From an uncultured Clostridia bacterium (GTDB lineage Bacteria; Bacillota; Clostridia; UBA1381; UBA9506): a DNA stretch of 64,000 bases. The translations under genes were made by a program, and so were the position numbers. This document shows, piece after piece, positions 61,669 through 64,000 of this stretch. Each line of letters starts with the position of its first letter. Positions within the stretch are counted from its first letter, which is position 1. A model generated the notes under the pieces. It searched no databases, was not told the DNA's origin, and saw only the letters and a list, made by a program, of their open reading frames with translations. Location: the NCBI GenBank assembly GCA_934438075.1, contig CAKSBF010000003.1:1-64000 (forward strand), given 5' to 3'.

Positions 61669-61695
61669 GTCCGACGGCATTACCTGCCGCCGGAC
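61669..61695 (-). promoter_or_regulatory. Intercistronic hairpin before the binding-protein gene
   Basis: 11-base arms (61669-61679 and 61685-61695, one G-U pair) with a 5-base loop lie between permease stop and the next ribosome binding site. There is no T tract after it on the minus strand, so mRNA processing or stabilisation is more likely than termination. Confidence 0.5.
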
Positions 61696-61709
61696 AATAA
61701 AAAAATTTA

Positions 61710-62525
61710 TTAATGAACTTTTCTGCGCCAACATATTTTTTCTAAAATCAAAACTGCTTCATAGAGCACAGCAGCAAGTACAGCCAAGATAATTACACTC
61801 GCCATTACCAAATCAAGCTGAAATACCTGACCGCCGTAAACAATTAAATAACCTAAACCCGCCTTTGATACTAAAAATTCTCCGGCTATAACACCTACCA
61901 GTGATAAACCGATATTAATTTTTAAGGAGTTAAACAAAGTACCCAAATTAGCAGGAAAAACTATTTTAAAAAAAATCATTAGTTTGCTTGCGCCAAAGGT
62001 CTTTGCCATTTTTATCATTTCCTCATCCGTATGTAAAAAGCCGTTTAATAACTCTAAAATGGTGACAATCAATGAAATAGCAAGAGCCATAACAATAATA
62101 GCCTGCACTCCTGCCCCCACCCAAATGATAATAACCGGGCCGAGAGCTATCTTCGGCAGACTGTTTAATATTACAAGGTATGGTTCGCTGATACGTGACA
62201 ATGTATCGGACCACCAAAGCAAACTTGCGCAAATAATGCCAAACCCCACACCAAGCAAGAAACCGACAATAGTCTCCATGCACGTCACACCCAGGTGCAG
62301 TAATAAACCATTTGCGGATAAATTACAAAAAGTTTTTATAATTCTGCTCGGCTGACTTGTAATAAAACTGTCAATCCAGCCTAAACGTGCAGAAAGTTCC
62401 CATAGTGCCAGCAAGAAAATCAAAATGAAAATTTGCGCTGTTAAAATGCCATATTTTTTGTAAGACACTTTCCTCAAATATTGCCTGCGTTCTTCCGAAA
62501 GAGCCGGCAGTTTATTCTGATACAT
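61710..62525 (-). CDS. ABC transporter permease (SsuC/TauC family)
   Basis: This 271-residue permease has about six membrane helices. The cytoplasmic coupling loop, MAKTFGASKLMIFFKIVFPANL, carries the EAA-type motif that contacts the ATPase. The start at 62525 follows GGAAGGAG; the frame extends upstream inside the ATPase gene. It overlaps the ATPase 3' end by 14 bases. Confidence 0.9.
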   Translation of the reverse strand: MYQNKLPALSEERRQYLRKVSYKKYGILTAQIFILIFLLALWELSARLGWIDSFITSQPSRIIKTFCNLSANGLLLHLGVTCMETIVGFLLGVGFGIICASLLWWSDTLSRISEPYLVILNSLPKIALGPVIIIWVGAGVQAIIVMALAISLIVTILELLNGFLHTDEEMIKMAKTFGASKLMIFFKIVFPANLGTLFNSLKINIGLSLVGVIAGEFLVSKAGLGYLIVYGGQVFQLDLVMASVIILAVLAAVLYEAVLILEKICWRRKVH

Positions 62526-63288
62526 GAATATCCAGCTCCTTCCATATAAGATTAAAATACTCGGAAAACTCTCTTTGCTCCCGGCAAATAAGAGGTGTTC
62601 TTTTAGCAATGGAATCAAAACGTATTTCATGAATCGCCTTCACCATTGCCGGTCGTCTTGACAACACAATCACCCTATCTGACATACTGATGGCCTCCGG
62701 AATATCATGCGTTACCATCAGTGTAGTTTTCCCTTCGTTTTTAATAATCTGATAAACATCGTCACCAACGGCAAGACGCATTTGATAATCAAGCGCCGAA
62801 AAGGCTTCATCCAAAAGCAAGATTTCCGGTTTTGTCACCAACGTACGAATTAATGCCGCACGTTGACGCATACCCCCGGACAATTGCGCCGGATATTTAT
62901 TTTTAAACTCATACAAGCCATAGGTCTTTAGCAGTTCATCTGCATAGGAAAGAGTCTCCTCGTTTATCTCGCCGCGAATTTCCAAGCCAAGCAAAATATT
63001 CTTATATATGGTTCTCCATTCCAGCAAATTATCTTTTTGCAGCATATAGCCTATTTTGGGTGAAATACCGGATACTTTTTTATCTTCTACCGCGACCGTT
63101 CCGCTGCTTGGCGAAAGAAGTCCGCTGATAATGGATAAAATAGTTGACTTTCCGCAGCCGGAAGGCCCCACCAGACTGACAAACTCCCCGGGATATATTT
63201 GAAAACTAACATCATTTATGGCATCAATTTCTCCGGATACATCCTGGTATTTCATGCAAATATGTTCCAACGAAAGCGCACTCATCAT
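62512..63288 (-). CDS. ABC transporter ATP-binding protein (SsuB/TauB family)
   Basis: This 258-residue ATPase has Walker A GPSGCGKST, Q loop MLQKDNLLEW, signature LSGGMRQR, Walker B ILLLDEAFSALD and the switch histidine in MVTHDIPEA. It is of the nitrate/sulfonate/taurine type. GAGAGGTGGT precedes two adjacent ATG codons. It is first in its three-gene operon, and no regulator is nearby. Confidence 0.93.
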   Translation of the reverse strand: MMSALSLEHICMKYQDVSGEIDAINDVSFQIYPGEFVSLVGPSGCGKSTILSIISGLLSPSSGTVAVEDKKVSGISPKIGYMLQKDNLLEWRTIYKNILLGLEIRGEINEETLSYADELLKTYGLYEFKNKYPAQLSGGMRQRAALIRTLVTKPEILLLDEAFSALDYQMRLAVGDDVYQIIKNEGKTTLMVTHDIPEAISMSDRVIVLSRRPAMVKAIHEIRFDSIAKRTPLICREQREFSEYFNLIWKELDIHVSE

Positions 63289-63360
63289 ACCACCTCTCTT
63301 TTTTTGTTTACAATATTATTATATTGCATTAAGCCGCATTTGTGATTTGAAAACAAGCAC

Positions 63361-63392
63361 AAAAAAGAGACTGCTTGAAAAGCAGTCTCTTT
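63361..63392 (-). terminator. Terminator of the GldG-like gene
   Basis: Twelve-base arms (aaagagactgct/agcagtctcttt) with a 5-base loop run into a T tract on the minus strand. Confidence 0.88.
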
Positions 63393-63418
63393 ACAAATTT
63401 AAACTATTAATACCATTA

Positions 63419-64000
63419 CTACTTATAACGTCTTCTCAGCCAAATAACCAATCCTGCTGCTAAAAGCCCAACCGGAACAACTACAACCAAAATAGCAAAC
63501 CACACCCAGAACTGACCCTGCGTGATAGTAAGTGATCCGCCCGGCATCAACTTAGCGCGCACCGTAATGCCGCTTCCCGAATCTTTCATCCAGTTTACGG
63601 TATTAAGGAAAATGTCCTCATTGGCAAAGCGTGCCTCCAAAAGCATACCGTCAAACATTGTTTCCGAGCCGTAAACGACTAGATGTCCGGTATGTGTTTC
63701 ATTGCTGTCCATCTCATAATTTTCCCGTGTTGCTGCAAGCATTAAGTTAAATACCCCATTTTTTGCATTATCCAGCTGCGAACCGCTTGAAAGAGCTTCA
63801 ACGGTTGTCTCCGTTGCCTCCGGCGAAGATTTTAATACTGTTTTAACTTCTACTGACTGCGGCAGATCCGCTGCAATCTCAAAACTGTTGGAAAGACCGG
63901 ACACTACCTTTTTCTGTCCCTCCGCTACCGGCTTAGCGATGTCATGCTCGTCAAATTCCACCATAGAATACTGCGTGCCGCTGAGCATTTGCTTCTGATC
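63419..64000 (-). CDS. GldG-like ABC transporter auxiliary protein, C-terminal part
   Basis: The open frame continues past the window edge, so only the last 193 codons are seen. The visible part ends with VRAKLMPGGSLTITQGQ, one membrane helix (about 20 residues) and RRRYK. A preceding stretch holds HTGHLVVYGSETMFDG and EDIFLNTVNWM. This matches the C-terminus of GldG-type (ABC_transp_aux) proteins, whose partners are ABC-2 permease, ATPase and DUF4340 protein. The first visible methionine (63988) is unlikely to be the real start. Confidence 0.7.
   Translation of the reverse strand, partial: DQKQMLSGTQYSMVEFDEHDIAKPVAEGQKKVVSGLSNSFEIAADLPQSVEVKTVLKSSPEATETTVEALSSGSQLDNAKNGVFNLMLAATRENYEMDSNETHTGHLVVYGSETMFDGMLLEARFANEDIFLNTVNWMKDSGSGITVRAKLMPGGSLTITQGQFWVWFAILVVVVPVGLLAAGLVIWLRRRYK

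Noticed and set aside
1..64000. CRISPR arrays, insertion sequences, prophage or integrated elements
   Set aside because: No regularly spaced repeats, transposase or integrase motifs, or tRNA-adjacent attachment duplications were visible; composition is even apart from the small segments noted.

Overview
The window looks like chromosomal sequence from a spore-forming member of the Clostridia (Firmicutes). It is moderately AT-rich. Coding regions begin with strong AGGAGG-type ribosome binding sites and use ATG, GTG and TTG starts. It carries sporulation genes (spoVB, ylbJ, yqfC, yqfD, spoIVB and a pdaA-like deacetylase), short-form hisG with hisZ, and several proteins with S-layer homology (SLH) domains. 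I see no prophage, insertion sequence or CRISPR array. This is housekeeping chromosome, and the unusual signal lies mostly in regulatory DNA and a few odd proteins.

Layout. 1-10 kb: a cysteine synthase-family gene, a YtqB-like methyltransferase, an XRE regulator, an SLH-GH18 protein with a nitroreductase, rubrerythrin, phosphoglucomutase and a class A penicillin-binding protein. 10-16 kb: a small BofC-like anchored protein, then a five-gene Na+-translocating decarboxylase operon holding two different carboxyltransferases. 16-26 kb: an SLH protein, leuA behind an apparent leucine leader-peptide attenuator, glyA, rsmE, a polysaccharide deacetylase and an M23 peptidase. 25.4-34.3 kb: a long minus-strand operon in which DUF4340, a MetH-like pseudoenzyme, recR, a P-loop/Asp23 fusion, a TrmN6-like methyltransferase, rsmI, two M16 peptidases and lgt follow one another closely. 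34-38.6 kb: spoVB, a tRNA with a CAT anticodon, RNase P RNA on the opposite strand, a zinc-ribbon protein and class II aldolase.

38.6-52 kb: hisZ-hisG-hisH, a phosphodiesterase and coaX; an SLH glycosidase; divergent ylbJ and yqfC-yqfD sharing a perfect palindrome; a discoidin-like protein; then aroF-tyrA-aroB, headed by a Tyr/Phe-rich leader peptide and attenuator. 52-64 kb: two polysaccharide deacetylases, spoIVB, rnr, a 940-residue SLH protein with a strong promoter, an NMT1-type ABC transporter, and the 3' end of a GldG-like gene cut by the window edge.

The most notable observations are the two amino-acid leader peptides (Leu for leuA, Tyr/Phe for aroF). Each sits between a consensus promoter and an intrinsic terminator, which implies ribosome-mediated attenuation where T-boxes would be expected in this phylum. 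Others are a Zn-ligand-less MetH-like protein, a P-loop NTPase fused to an Asp23/Gls24 domain, a palindromic divergent promoter candidate for sporulation genes, and two structured non-coding segments of unknown role.
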